Below are positions 50,775 through 60,507 of a stretch of DNA of 64,000 nt, in pieces. A model generated the notes under the pieces. The model was not told where the DNA came from. It searched no databases and saw nothing but the letters and a program-made list of their open reading frames with translations. The stretch lies in assembly GCA_031265995.1 (NCBI GenBank), contig JAISBW010000012.1:1-64000 (forward strand), given 5' to 3'. Both the position numbers and the translations under genes were made by a program. Numbering within the stretch: position 1 is the first letter of the stretch; each line of letters starts with the position of its first letter. Source of the DNA: Oscillospiraceae bacterium. GTDB lineage: Bacteria > Bacillota > Clostridia > Oscillospirales > Acutalibacteraceae.

Positions 50775-52046
50775 TCAGTCGCCTTTATCCTCAATGAGAA
50801 CTGCTTGAGTTTTAAAAGTTTTGTTTTCTCCAGTAGCTGAGTGTCGGAATGCAGAAAGTTTAACAGTTTCGCCCGCTTTGTGTTTTCTGATTTCACTCGA
50901 AAGAGAATCGGTATCGGTGATCGCCGTACCGTTTACGTCAGTCAAAATATCTCCAACAACAATACCTTTTAAACTACTTCCGGGCATTATCTCAATTATT
51001 ACAACCCCTAGAGGCACATCGTACAGAGTAGACTGGTATATACCAACGTTTTTTACCTTCACACCAAGACGCGCTCGCCTCATAGACCCCTTGGAAATGA
51101 GCTCGCCTGTAACCGATACAAGGGTTTCCGAAGGAATAGCGAAGGCCATACCCTCAAACTCAACGCTTGCAATTTTACCGCTGTTCATTGCTATTACTTG
51201 ACCAAAAGCATTAACAAGAGCACCACCTGAATTTCCTGGATTAATAGCCGCATCAGTTTGAATATACCTAACTTCCGATTTATTGATTGAACGATTAACG
51301 GCCGAAACAATACCACGAGTAATTGAGCCGTAAAAATCCAATCCTCCTGGGTTTCCTATAGCATAACAAGTAGATCCGGGCTTAACTTTCCCCGAATTTC
51401 CAAAGACTGTAGGTTTAAGATCTTTTTTTTCAATTTTTACGACTGCGACGTCAGTTTCTTTGTCATATCCGACAACTTTAGCGGGAATTTCTTCAGCTTT
51501 TTCATCGTTTTTAAATACAACTGTAACTCTTTTTTTCGAAGAATCACCGATAACATGAGAATTAGTCGCAATATAGCCGTCTTCGCTTATAATAATTCCC
51601 GATCCTTGACCCACTAAATCAGAAAAAATGCTGGCATCATAGTCATACACGGCAATGCCCACAATTGAACCGCAAACCTTTTCATAGATTTGTTCTGATG
51701 TCAACGCCCCTTCATCTTCAGGGGCATCTTGGATAACCAAACTTGGGATATTTGCAGTTGTAGAACCTGAATTTCTGAAATCATTGATTTTTATATCGCC
51801 TTTTTGCCAAAGCCAAACAAAAGTACCTATAAAAAATACTACAACGGCAACTAAAACCCATATTATATTTAGAAGAGGAGAATTCTTTTTATAATTTACA
51901 AATTTTATCTTTTTTTTCTTTTTTTTAGGTTCATCATATTGATTATTTTCGCTCCAAGCACGGCGCGAATAAACAAAATTGTAATCTCCTTTATTTTCGT
52001 CTTGTTCATTTTCTTTACTATCTTTGTCGTTAAAATCGTTATCCAA
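50775..52046 (-). CDS. htrA: HtrA/DegP-like serine protease with PDZ domain
   Basis: Membrane-anchored quality-control protease facing outward. The 423-aa protein has a long charged cytoplasmic N-terminus (1-65, with a KKKKKKI patch), one membrane helix (about 70-92), a trypsin-like domain with His in TNSHVIG (near 162), Asp in ETDVAVVKI (near 198), Ser in NPGNSGGAL (near 273), and a C-terminal PDZ domain (about 320-415, GVVIIEIMPGSSLKG). I chose TTG 52046 because AGAGGTG lies 8 nt upstream; GTG 52055 overlaps the ribosome site. ftsH is the next gene on the same strand. Confidence 0.92.
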   Translation of the reverse strand: MDNDFNDKDSKENEQDENKGDYNFVYSRRAWSENNQYDEPKKKKKKIKFVNYKKNSPLLNIIWVLVAVVVFFIGTFVWLWQKGDIKINDFRNSGSTTANIPSLVIQDAPEDEGALTSEQIYEKVCGSIVGIAVYDYDASIFSDLVGQGSGIIISEDGYIATNSHVIGDSSKKRVTVVFKNDEKAEEIPAKVVGYDKETDVAVVKIEKKDLKPTVFGNSGKVKPGSTCYAIGNPGGLDFYGSITRGIVSAVNRSINKSEVRYIQTDAAINPGNSGGALVNAFGQVIAMNSGKIASVEFEGMAFAIPSETLVSVTGELISKGSMRRARLGVKVKNVGIYQSTLYDVPLGVVIIEIMPGSSLKGIVVGDILTDVNGTAITDTDSLSSEIRKHKAGETVKLSAFRHSATGENKTFKTQAVLIEDKGD

Positions 52047-52157
52047 AATTTTCACCTCTTTAAAAGACTACAGACATTCCGCTTCAAAACAATTATGATT
52101 GCCTTAAATAAAATTTAAAAAAATAAATAAAATAATTAAAGCAATGCCGAGAATAAA

Positions 52158-53999
52158 CTATTGAGAGTTCATCAAATCCACAAATTCATTGCCGCTGATT
52201 TTTTCGTGCGCGATAAGGAAATCTGCTACTTTATTGAGTTCCTTTATATGAGCTTTCAAGATATTTTCTGCAACTTTATAGCAGTTTATCATTATGTTTT
52301 TAATTTCATTATCAATTTCAAAAGCTGTTTTCTCCGAATAAGTTTTAAAATGACCCATGTCACGACCTATAAAAATTTCATTGCTTATGCTCTCGTAAGC
52401 AATTGGACCGATTGTATCGCTCATTCCGTATTTTGTCACCATGGAACGAGCAACTTTGGTCGCTTTTTCGATATCATTCGAAGCACCAGTTGAAATTTCC
52501 CCTAAAACCAATAATTCAGCAGTTCTCCCGCCAAGCAGAGTTACAATAGTTTCGTACATCTTTTTGCGGGACGTATAAAAATTATCTTTTTCTGAAAAAG
52601 ACAAGGTATAACCACCGGCGAGACCACGAGGCACAATTGAAATCTGATGAACAGGATCTTGTGTTTTGCAATAGTAAGTAACTATTGCATGACCACTTTC
52701 GTGATAGGCGGTTAATTTTTTCTCTTCTTCAGTAATGACATGGGATTTTTTTTCAGTTCCAATTAAAACTTTAACAGTAGCTTCCTCAACTTCGGTTTTG
52801 GTAATAGATTTTCGCCCTCTTCGTGCCGCCAGCAAGGCGGATTCGTTAAGCAAATTTTCAAGATCGGCACCTGTAAAACCGGCTGTCGATTTTGCAACGT
52901 TTTTGAGTGTAACTCCGGCGTCAAAAGGTTTTCCTTTTGCGTGAATACGAAGTATTTCTTCTCTGCCTTTAATATCGGGATATCCCACTACTACGTTTCG
53001 GTCAAAACGACCAGGGCGCGTAAGCGCGGGATCAAGTATATCTGGTCTATTCGTTGCTGCAATCACGACTACACCTTCGTTAGTGCCGAAACCGTCCATT
53101 TCTACAAGCATTTGATTAAGTGTTTGTTCTCTTTCATCATGACCACCGCCAAGTCCTGCTCCTCTTTGGCGTCCTACAGCATCGATTTCATCAATAAAAA
53201 TAACACACGGAAGACTCTTTCTTGCTTGTTCAAACAAATCTCGCACACGTGAAGCGCCTACTCCAACGAACATTTCAACGAAATCGGAACCCGACATAGA
53301 ATAAAACTGAACACCTGCTTCTCCCGCCACCGCTTTTGCAAGCAACGTTTTTCCAGTACCTGGCGGACCGACCAAAAGAACACCTTTTGGAATTCTCGCA
53401 CCCAAATCAGTATATTTTTTAGGAAACTTTAAAAAATCAACAATCTCGGCTAACTCTTCTTTTTCTTCCTCAGCGCCTGCGATGTCATTGAAAGTCGTTT
53501 TCTTCTTTTCTTTGTCGGCATCTTTTGTTTTAGCCTTGCCAAACATAAATGATTTGCCTGCATCCCCGCCTATTACCGTAATTTTTCGCATCAGGAGCCA
53601 AAGAACAAACGCAAGCATCAGTGTAGGCAGAACAACAAAAGTTAAGGCGTTTGTAATCCATGACGTTTCAGTTGCTTTTGTTAAATTATAAACCATTTGC
53701 CTATCGGGGTTTTCTTTATTATAAGCTTCTATGTGATCTCTAATATCGGTATACATTAAGTTTACACTAGGAGCGGTATAATAAATTACGTCACCGCTCT
53801 TAAGCCTGATCTCCATATCTCCCGAGCCGAGATTCATGCTATATTCAACAACTTCATGGTGTTTAAATTTATTTAAAATCTCAGAATAGTTATAACTTTT
53901 TTGCGGCATAAGACTGCTTATTATGCTTATGATTAAGATAGCTAGAACAGGTATTCCTAAAAATATTAAAATATTCCTAGATATTTTTCCTTTTGCCAA
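52158..53999 (-). CDS. ftsH: ATP-dependent zinc metalloprotease FtsH
   Basis: Membrane AAA+ protease. The 613-aa protein has two membrane helices (about 9-27 and 111-132) with an external domain between, the AAA module with [20 protein letters not shown] (near 212), [15 protein letters not shown], the second region of homology [20 protein letters not shown], and the zinc site HESGHA (near 432) with a distal Asp region NDIEKAT. TTG start behind AAAGGGGAG. The leader may be very long: the nearest convincing minus-strand promoter is at 54620-54648. Confidence 0.96.
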   Translation of the reverse strand: MAKGKISRNILIFLGIPVLAILIISIISSLMPQKSYNYSEILNKFKHHEVVEYSMNLGSGDMEIRLKSGDVIYYTAPSVNLMYTDIRDHIEAYNKENPDRQMVYNLTKATETSWITNALTFVVLPTLMLAFVLWLLMRKITVIGGDAGKSFMFGKAKTKDADKEKKKTTFNDIAGAEEEKEELAEIVDFLKFPKKYTDLGARIPKGVLLVGPPGTGKTLLAKAVAGEAGVQFYSMSGSDFVEMFVGVGASRVRDLFEQARKSLPCVIFIDEIDAVGRQRGAGLGGGHDEREQTLNQMLVEMDGFGTNEGVVVIAATNRPDILDPALTRPGRFDRNVVVGYPDIKGREEILRIHAKGKPFDAGVTLKNVAKSTAGFTGADLENLLNESALLAARRGRKSITKTEVEEATVKVLIGTEKKSHVITEEEKKLTAYHESGHAIVTYYCKTQDPVHQISIVPRGLAGGYTLSFSEKDNFYTSRKKMYETIVTLLGGRTAELLVLGEISTGASNDIEKATKVARSMVTKYGMSDTIGPIAYESISNEIFIGRDMGHFKTYSEKTAFEIDNEIKNIMINCYKVAENILKAHIKELNKVADFLIAHEKISGNEFVDLMNSQ

Positions 54000-54341
54000 A
54001 CTTCTCCCCTTTAAAACCTACACTAAAAACATCACTAGATTCTGGAAATTTCATTTAAAATTTTCTTAATTAAAAAGTAGTAAGCTATAGTCATCTAAAT
54101 AAAAAACTTTCTGAAATCACGGCCAGAATGCTGATGAACATAGGTTCTTATAATTTTATTTTATTATCAACTTAATTTATTGAAATAATCCGAAAAACCC
54201 TGAAAACAAACCTGATTACAAATAAGTCTACTTAAAAAAAGCGCCAAAAATTCATTGATTTCAAAAAAATCAAACAACTTTGAACCTGAAACTACTACTC
54301 AACGACTCTAAATCTTTCTGAAGCACTGACACCCTTGATTT
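54000..54341. other. Gene-free stretch upstream of ftsH
   Basis: No frame with a ribosome site is visible on either strand. It is very AT-rich, and contains AACATAGGTTCT near 54138 (like an R1 end) and a TTGATTT/AAATCAA inverted repeat near 54258. It would form part of a long ftsH 5' leader if the promoter at 54620-54648 is used. Confidence 0.4.
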
Positions 54342-54503
54342 AGGACACGTGTTCGAAAGGATCAAAATACCTAATTTTCAATAATTTTTTTCAAAATTTT
54401 GTCAAAAACACTCAGAATACACAAAGTATTCATCTTGCCTTTTTCCCATTTTGAAGAAAAATTCTTCAAAAATTTGGAATTTGCCCTTTTGAATACAGAC
54501 TCT
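54342..54503. repeat. R1 palindromic repeat, diverged full copy
   Basis: Full-length copy with a changed left end (AGGACACGTGTTCGAAAGG) and right end (GAATACAGACTCT). TA flanks remain. This appears to be among the older copies. Confidence 0.9.
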
Positions 54504-54619
54504 AACTTTTATAAACAAAACACAGCAACGTACCTTGGATCTGAGAAAAATCCCTGAAACTGAAATACGAAACAAATACGACGCTCATTTTCTTAAAGTT
54601 TTCGGCGCAAAGTCTTTTC

Positions 54620-54648
54620 ATGGTAAATTGTTTGGGTTAATTTGTCAA
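54620..54648 (-). promoter_or_regulatory. Minus-strand promoter facing ftsH
   Basis: TTGACA (54648-54643), 17-bp spacer, TACCAT (54625-54620), the same -35/-10 hexamers and spacing as the rplJ promoter. It lies about 620 bp before ftsH, with an R1 copy between. Just behind it is a CGCTTTTTCGC/GCGAAAGCG inverted repeat (54650-54679). Confidence 0.55.
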
Positions 54649-54787
54649 GCGCTTTTTCGCTAAAATTATTGCGAAAGCGAAATATGTTAGTTTTATAGTT
54701 TTTGGGCTATCACTTGCAAAATTTTCGAAAGACTGATACCATTCAACTGTAGTGCTGTTATTGCTTTGTTATAAGGAGTTTTTTTAA

Positions 54788-55141
54788 ATGGATATTATTA
54801 AAGAGTTTGCAAATGATTCTCAAAATTTAACTAAGAAGAATAATGCAAATTTTAATGTTGGCGATACGGTCCGCGTTGATATTAATGTAAATGAAGGCGG
54901 AAAAAGTCGTATTCAAGTGTTTGAAGGTGTCGTTATTGCTTTTAAAGGTTCAGATGCAGCGCTTAATTTCACAGTTCGTAAAATTTCTTACGGCATAGGA
55001 GTAGAGAAGGTATTCCCACTAAATTCCCCGTATGTTCGGTCCTTAAAGGTTATTAGAAAAGGAAAAGTACGCAGAAGTAAGCTATATTATTTACGCAAAA
55101 GAATAGGCAAACGTGCCAAAATAAAAGAGAATATAAGTTAA
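54788..55141 (+). CDS. rplS: 50S ribosomal protein L19
   Basis: The 117-aa protein has [36 protein letters not shown] and [20 protein letters not shown], all L19. ATG behind AAGGAG. In most Firmicutes it follows rpsP-rimM-trmD; here it heads a separate rplS-lepB-rbgA unit. The 100-bp leader contains ATTCAACTGTAG with possible pairing to downstream sequence, and may hold an L19 autoregulatory leader, which I could not confirm. Confidence 0.95.
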   Translation: MDIIKEFANDSQNLTKKNNANFNVGDTVRVDINVNEGGKSRIQVFEGVVIAFKGSDAALNFTVRKISYGIGVEKVFPLNSPYVRSLKVIRKGKVRRSKLYYLRKRIGKRAKIKENIS

Positions 55142-55203
55142 ATCTTTACTTGTAATTAAATAAATAAAAATTATAAAGAACACATTGCGGAGGTCTGCGA
55201 GTT

Positions 55204-55764
55204 ATGCCGGAATTTGAAAATAGTGATTCTTTTTCAATGCTGGGATCGAAAGTCACCAAGACATGTTTTGAATGGATTGAGATGATTGCCCAGTCTTTGG
55301 TGGTTGTCGTTTTTGTACTTGCATTTTTTTTCAGGATTTTTACTGTGAACGGCACTTCTATGAGAGATACACTTCATCATGGAGATAAAGTTATTGTAAG
55401 ACGTATTAATTATGTCCCTTCAGACGGTGAAATAGTGGTGATTCGTTCCTATAAGGATATGGGCAAGCCTATAATTAAACGCGTGATTGCAACAGAAAAC
55501 CAATCGATAAGCATCAAAGATGGCAAGGTTTTTGTTGATAATAAGGAAATTTCTGAGCCCTATACAAAGGAATTAGCGATAACGACTGAAGGCGATTATG
55601 AGATCCCATCAAAAGTTCCCGAAAGTCATTCTTTTGTTATGGGCGATAATCGAACTAATTCGACTGATAGCCGGTTTGGTGCTGTTGGCATGGTTGATAA
55701 CAAATATATTGTTGGAAAAGCATTTTTTATATATTTCCCGTTTTTTCGCATAAAACCTCTTTAA
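55204..55764 (+). CDS. lepB: Signal peptidase I
   Basis: Removes signal peptides from exported proteins, including the orphan exported proteins here. The 186-aa protein has one membrane helix (about 32-50), the catalytic Ser in NGTSMRDTL (near 52), the catalytic Lys in KPIIKRVIATE (near 91) and the box E motif GDNRTNSTDSRFGAVG. GGAGG precedes the ATG. It follows rplS by 62 bp and precedes rbgA by 15 bp, a conserved order. Confidence 0.95.
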   Translation: MPEFENSDSFSMLGSKVTKTCFEWIEMIAQSLVVVVFVLAFFFRIFTVNGTSMRDTLHHGDKVIVRRINYVPSDGEIVVIRSYKDMGKPIIKRVIATENQSISIKDGKVFVDNKEISEPYTKELAITTEGDYEIPSKVPESHSFVMGDNRTNSTDSRFGAVGMVDNKYIVGKAFFIYFPFFRIKPL

Positions 55765-55779
55765 ATATGGACATTTAAT

Positions 55780-56604
55780 ATGAAACTTCCCCAATTGATT
55801 TCAAACGATTCAAATGTTTCTTTTAGCCAATTTCCTGGTTACGCCGCAAAATTCGAAAAAAAATTGTCAGATATTATTAAGTTTTCCGATTTTGTTATAG
55901 AAATAGTTGACGCCCGTATCCCGGTTAGCAGCCGGAATTCTCGGATTGAAAATTATATCGGTTCGAAGCCTCTGCTGGTTGTTCTTAATAAATCTGATTT
56001 GGCGAGTACTTTTTTTACTGAAAAATGGATTAATTATTTTAAATCTATTGGGATTTATGCAATAAGTGCAAATAGCAAATTTGATAGTTTAAACAAAAAA
56101 ATTAGAAAATATATTTCTTTTTTGAATTTTTCTTTAAAAAGAAGACCAAGAACTGTTGTGTTGGGCGTGCCTAATGTGGGCAAATCTTCTTTTATTAATA
56201 ACATTTTAAATAGGTGCAAAACAAAAATAGAAAATCGTCCGAGTGTAACGAAAAAAGTCGATTGGTTTTCTTGCGGAAATTATGAATTATGCGATACTCC
56301 AGGCATTTTAGCACCTAAAATTTTTGGCGAAAATGTTTTGAAAAATCTTGTAATTGCGGGAGTTATAGAGCATAAAGATATTTTTGAAATTGTTATTGAT
56401 TTAATCAACTTAATTAGAATAAATAATAATTCTGATCTTTTTAAACTTGATGATTCTTATGAAATTTTGAAAAATTTTGGAAAATCCAGGGGGTTTTTGT
56501 TATCTGATGGTAAAATTAACGTTGATTTAGCGGCAAGTTCTTTTTTAAATGATTTTAGGAAAAATAAATTTGGTAGGATGACACTTGAAGCGCCTGATGA
56601 CTAG
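55780..56604 (+). CDS. rbgA: Ribosome biogenesis GTPase RbgA (YlqF)
   Basis: Circularly permuted GTPase for late 50S assembly. The 274-aa protein begins with PGYAAKFEKKLSDIIKFSDF and has motif order G4-G1-G3: LNKSDLA (near 69), GVPNVGKSSFIN (near 128) and DTPGI (near 171). The C-terminal ANTAR-like helical region is present. Ribosome site is weak. rnhB, its usual follower, is absent; an R1 repeat begins 12 bp after the stop. Confidence 0.93.
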   Translation: MKLPQLISNDSNVSFSQFPGYAAKFEKKLSDIIKFSDFVIEIVDARIPVSSRNSRIENYIGSKPLLVVLNKSDLASTFFTEKWINYFKSIGIYAISANSKFDSLNKKIRKYISFLNFSLKRRPRTVVLGVPNVGKSSFINNILNRCKTKIENRPSVTKKVDWFSCGNYELCDTPGILAPKIFGENVLKNLVIAGVIEHKDIFEIVIDLINLIRINNNSDLFKLDDSYEILKNFGKSRGFLLSDGKINVDLAASSFLNDFRKNKFGRMTLEAPDD

Positions 56605-56616
56605 GAATTCGTATTT

Positions 56617-56764
56617 AGAACCTGTATTCAAAAGTATTAAAAGCCTGACCTTCAAAATTTTGTCAAAAATGCTCATAATACATCAAGTATTCATTGACTT
56701 TTTTTCTCATTTTGAAGAAAAATTCTTCAAAAATTCGGAATTTACCCTTTTGAATACAAGCTCT
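56617..56764. repeat. R1 repeat, copy with a shortened left arm
   Basis: Both ends are recognisable, but about 15-20 bp of the left arm are missing and replaced by AAAGCCTGACC. TA flanks both ends. Confidence 0.88.
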
Positions 56765-56802
56765 AAACATTACCAAAAGTTTATATAAAAGTAATACTAA
56801 TC

Positions 56803-59091
56803 TTAAAGTAATGTAATTCTTTTTCTTTTTTCTAAAACTCGCATAACGAAAAACACGATGATCGAAATTGTCAATAAAACAAGAGAAATTATAATGCTAT
56901 GATTATCTTTTTTAAAAATAGATTCGAAATATCCGCCTTTGAGCTTAGATAATTTTTTTTCAGAATTTTTGAGTTTAATATAATTAAGAATTGAAGTTTT
57001 TTCTTTTTCTGTGAGTGAATCATATGCCGATCTAGCAAATTTAATCATCTTTTCTTCTTCTAGAGAAATATTATATGGAATTTGCCCAATTAGATTTTCT
57101 ACGCTTTCAAAATTAGAACCTATTTCATTCAAAAAAAGCAAATTATTATCCATTGGTATTGCGGTATTCGCAATTAAAATTTCAGTTTGAATTCCGTTGT
57201 ATTTGGCAATTATTTCGTGAATACCAGATTTTAAACTAACTTCCAATTTTCCATTCTCATCTGTAATAAATTTGCGCTCTTTCCATTCCCAATCATCACA
57301 GCAAAGTGTTATATCAGCGAACGAAAGTGGTCCTGAAGCGTCTCGCGTACTAATTGTTGCGCTAAAATCTCGAGTTAGAAATTCCAGATCAGATTCTGAA
57401 AGCATGCTTATTCTGTCGTCTTTAAAAGGCGGACTAAAGATTCCGCCGCCATTTAACGTAAGATTTAAAATATGATCAGCAAGAATATCAGAAAGAAATT
57501 CACCTTTTTTGATTATTTTCTGTTTTGCCAAAGGAGGAAATTCGTATATAGTATAATCATTACATAAAAAAACTAATTTAGTTTTATCGTCGTCGCGTTT
57601 CAATTTGTAAAGCCCACTTCCGCCATTCTTTTCAATGGTAACTGATTTGACCCTCGATCCACCTGAGTTTGTGGAATAATTGTATCCAAGCTTATCTGCA
57701 TAGAATTTGAATTTCATTCCTGAAATCTGAGGAAATCCACCAAATTCACCGGCAATTTTTCCGTCTGTAATCGAGACTTTGCCGACTCCTCTTTCTAAAA
57801 TCTGGTATAAATCTTTAGGAGTTATTAATTGAGCCGTTATTTTATTATCAAGCGGCAAAACCGAAATAACATCTGACATTTTTACGAAACCTTTTTCAAT
57901 TGTTCTTTTAACAGAACCTCCATTTTCAAAAGCAACCATCGGCAAATCTTTAAATTCTGTATCAGACATAAGTTTTTTTCCGTTTTGCATCATTGCGTCA
58001 CATATAAAATTGCCTGCGGAAGTTTCAAAAAGCCGGCTTATATTTCGATTATGATAATTTCCGCCAAATATCGCGTTACTTGTTCTTCCAATAACTTTTT
58101 CGGAAAAAGATGAAATTTCGTCATAAATTTTTTCATATTTATTTATTACTTTTTCATCCGGAGTAAACATTTCTCCTGCGTCAGACGCAGAAATCAAAGA
58201 ATTTTCAACTTTAACATTTTCATTTTCATTAAATATTAGTTCCATTTTTCCTAAATTAGAAGAACCTATACCCGTCTGAGAAATAGGCACGCCATTAATT
58301 TTTTCCAGTATTTCATTATGGCTGTGACCGTCTATTATCGCGTCAATTCCTGGTACTTTCTGCGCAATTTCCCGGCTTGTATGTTTTGATGAAACTCCAA
58401 TTCCCAAATGTGTTACGGCAATAATTGCGTCAACTTTTTTGTTTCTTAGTTTTGAAACTTGTTCCACAGCTGTCACGATTTCATCTCGAAAAGTTATGTT
58501 TTCTATATTTTCGGGTATCGTAGTTCTAATAGTTTCTTCAGTTGTTAAGCCAAAAAAACCAATTTTTCTACCTGCAATTTCTTTTATGAAATTTTCTTCA
58601 AAAATTTGTTTTCCGTTTTCTAAAACATTTGCCGCCAAAATTGGGAATTTTGCTTCTTTTGAAAATTCTTTAAGTCTTTCTTTACCAAAATCAAATTCAT
58701 GATTCCCAAGAATCATAAGATCGTAATCGGCGGTATTCATTAAATCGATGATACGCTTTCCTTTTTCCAATTTTCCTATAATTGATCCTTGTATAGCATC
58801 TCCTGCATCAATTAAAATTGCATTTTTTGTGCTATTTTTAGCGCCTTTAACTATATCGAGCCCAATTTGAGTCATAACGCCGTCTGAACGTTTGCTTTCT
58901 ATTTTGCCATGCATGTCATTGGTATGATAAATAACTACACGTATTTCTTCATTATGTTTTTTTTGATTTGCAAATAACGGTAAAACAGAATTAAAAAAAA
59001 TTATTAATGAAATAAAAAAACGCAAAATAAAAGAATTACAGCTTGAAATTTTATCAAAATAATTAAAAATCATAAATAAAAAAATTCTCAT
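56803..59091 (-). CDS. 5'-nucleotidase/UDP-sugar hydrolase family protein with C-terminal membrane anchor
   Basis: UshA-type enzymes hydrolyse extracellular nucleotides to nucleosides and phosphate. The 762-aa protein has an N-terminal export signal (about 20-42), the metallophosphatase domain with YHTNDMHGKIE, IDAGDAIQGS, LGNHEFDFG, VTHLGIG and DGHSHNE, and a C-terminal substrate domain (about 330-530, ENGGSVKRTIEKG, with FGGFPQISGMKF). It continues with an Ig-like region and ends in a membrane helix and a basic tail (VLLTISIIVFFVMRVLEKRK), the pattern of a surface-anchored enzyme. ATG 59091 lacks a good ribosome site; a second ATG six codons on is possible. Scavenging host nucleotides is a plausible role (inference). 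Confidence 0.88.
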   Translation of the reverse strand: MRIFLFMIFNYFDKISSCNSFILRFFISLIIFFNSVLPLFANQKKHNEEIRVVIYHTNDMHGKIESKRSDGVMTQIGLDIVKGAKNSTKNAILIDAGDAIQGSIIGKLEKGKRIIDLMNTADYDLMILGNHEFDFGKERLKEFSKEAKFPILAANVLENGKQIFEENFIKEIAGRKIGFFGLTTEETIRTTIPENIENITFRDEIVTAVEQVSKLRNKKVDAIIAVTHLGIGVSSKHTSREIAQKVPGIDAIIDGHSHNEILEKINGVPISQTGIGSSNLGKMELIFNENENVKVENSLISASDAGEMFTPDEKVINKYEKIYDEISSFSEKVIGRTSNAIFGGNYHNRNISRLFETSAGNFICDAMMQNGKKLMSDTEFKDLPMVAFENGGSVKRTIEKGFVKMSDVISVLPLDNKITAQLITPKDLYQILERGVGKVSITDGKIAGEFGGFPQISGMKFKFYADKLGYNYSTNSGGSRVKSVTIEKNGGSGLYKLKRDDDKTKLVFLCNDYTIYEFPPLAKQKIIKKGEFLSDILADHILNLTLNGGGIFSPPFKDDRISMLSESDLEFLTRDFSATISTRDASGPLSFADITLCCDDWEWKERKFITDENGKLEVSLKSGIHEIIAKYNGIQTEILIANTAIPMDNNLLFLNEIGSNFESVENLIGQIPYNISLEEEKMIKFARSAYDSLTEKEKTSILNYIKLKNSEKKLSKLKGGYFESIFKKDNHSIIISLVLLTISIIVFFVMRVLEKRKRITLL

Positions 59092-59281
59092 TATAAATAA
59101 ATTTTAATTTTAAATATATTAACCAATCGTTTATAGCGCTGATTACAACGATTTTTTCATACTTATATTAAAATAGGCATTTTCGACTAATTTAGTGACT
59201 AAAAATTTAAAAACTCATACTCAAAAAGCTTTAAGTATAGTTTTGAAACAAATTTATTTTATAATTTTTATATTTACAAGT

Positions 59282-59962
59282 CTACAAACAAAAATCTTTA
59301 TTTTCTAAACTTCTAAGAGCATTCTTTGCGGCAAGTTGTTCCGATTCTTTTTTGCTACTCGCCGTCCCTGTACCTATTGATTTTCCATTAATTTTAAGCT
59401 CTACTGTAAATTTTTTGTTATGATCCGGCCCAACTTCATTAACTAAAACATAACTTATAACTCCATTATTAAGTGCTTGATTTCGTTCTTGAATTTCTGA
59501 TTTATAATCAAACGTGCACTCATCCAAATGATTTAACTGTTCGGAAATAAAATTCAAAACCAATTTTTTGACCGACTCAATTCCGCCGTCAATAAAGACT
59601 GCAGCCACCAGCGATTCAAACACATCGGCAAGAATCGAATCTCTTTTTCGCCCGCCGTTTCTTTCTTCTCCTTTGCTAAGCAACAAAAATCTTCCGGCAT
59701 TTATTTTTCTTGAAAAAGACTTTAGTGTTTTTTCACAGACCAAATAAGATCTGAGCTTAGTAAGCTTGCCTTCGGGAAATTTAGGAAATTTTGAGAAAAT
59801 GTACTCAGATGTGACCATCCCGAGAACAGAATCGCCAAGAAACTCAAGCCGCTCATAGTTTTCAACGTTAAATTCATTAGCGTAAGAAGAGTGAGTAAAC
59901 GCCATCAGGAGCAGATCTTTATTTTTAAATTCATATCCTATCGCTTTTTCCAATTCTTTCAT
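59282..59962 (-). CDS. rnc: Ribonuclease III
   Basis: Cleaves double-stranded RNA in rRNA processing. The 226-aa protein has the signature NYERLEFLGDSVLGMVTSEY (about residues 30-49), the second acidic cluster DSILADVFESLVAAVFID (near 108), and a C-terminal dsRNA-binding domain ending KKESEQLAAKNALRSL. R1 transcripts would form long hairpins that are potential substrates (inference). It is cotranscribed after greA. Confidence 0.95.
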   Translation of the reverse strand: MKELEKAIGYEFKNKDLLLMAFTHSSYANEFNVENYERLEFLGDSVLGMVTSEYIFSKFPKFPEGKLTKLRSYLVCEKTLKSFSRKINAGRFLLLSKGEERNGGRKRDSILADVFESLVAAVFIDGGIESVKKLVLNFISEQLNHLDECTFDYKSEIQERNQALNNGVISYVLVNEVGPDHNKKFTVELKINGKSIGTGTASSKKESEQLAAKNALRSLENKDFCL

Positions 59963-59998
59963 ACATTGAATCTTTTTTACTATAACTAAAGATATCCT

Positions 59999-60472
59999 TC
60001 ATTTAGAAATTTTAATTATTTTATAATTTTGCTCTCCTCCGGGTGTTTTTGCAAAAATTGTATTCCCCTCTCTTCCGCCAATAAGTGCTGAACCCACGGG
60101 AGATTCATCAGAAATCTTGCCTTGAGCCGGATCGGCTTCATTCGATCCAACAATCTTATATTCATATTCAGTATTAGAATCAATCTTCAGCACATTAACT
60201 TTACATCCAACATAAACACAATCTGTGCTAACTTCATCTTCATCTATAAGCTTTGCATTCTTAATTGTCGATTCGATCTCAAGGATGCGGGTTTCCGCTA
60301 AAGCTTGCTCGTTTTTAGCTTCATCATACTCACTATTCTCTGAAAGATCCCCAAAACTTAATGCTTCTTTGATTCTTTCCGCTATTTCTTTTCGGCGGGT
60401 TGTTTTTAAAATTTCTAACTCTTCTTCAAGTAGTTTAAATCCTTCTTTAGTCAAAATTGCCTGTTTAGACAT
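59999..60472 (-). CDS. greA: Transcription elongation factor GreA
   Basis: Rescues backtracked RNA polymerase. The 157-aa protein has the N-terminal coiled coil with ILTKEGFKLLEEELEILKTT, GDLSENSEYDEAKNEQA (the acidic tip D-x-x-E-N-x-E-Y) and the C-terminal FKBP-like domain ending GREGNTIFAKTPGGEQNYKI. The ATG has AAGG upstream. It lies between glyA and rnc on one strand. Confidence 0.95.
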   Translation of the reverse strand: MSKQAILTKEGFKLLEEELEILKTTRRKEIAERIKEALSFGDLSENSEYDEAKNEQALAETRILEIESTIKNAKLIDEDEVSTDCVYVGCKVNVLKIDSNTEYEYKIVGSNEADPAQGKISDESPVGSALIGGREGNTIFAKTPGGEQNYKIIKISK

Positions 60473-60507
60473 AAAAACCTTTCCTTATATTTAAAAATAT
60501 ATTAAAC

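Noticed and set aside
54700..54787. L19 autoregulatory leader before rplS
   Set aside because: ATTCAACTGTAG is suggestive, but I could not lay out the conserved pairing with confidence, so it is mentioned only in the rplS entry. A covariance search would decide.
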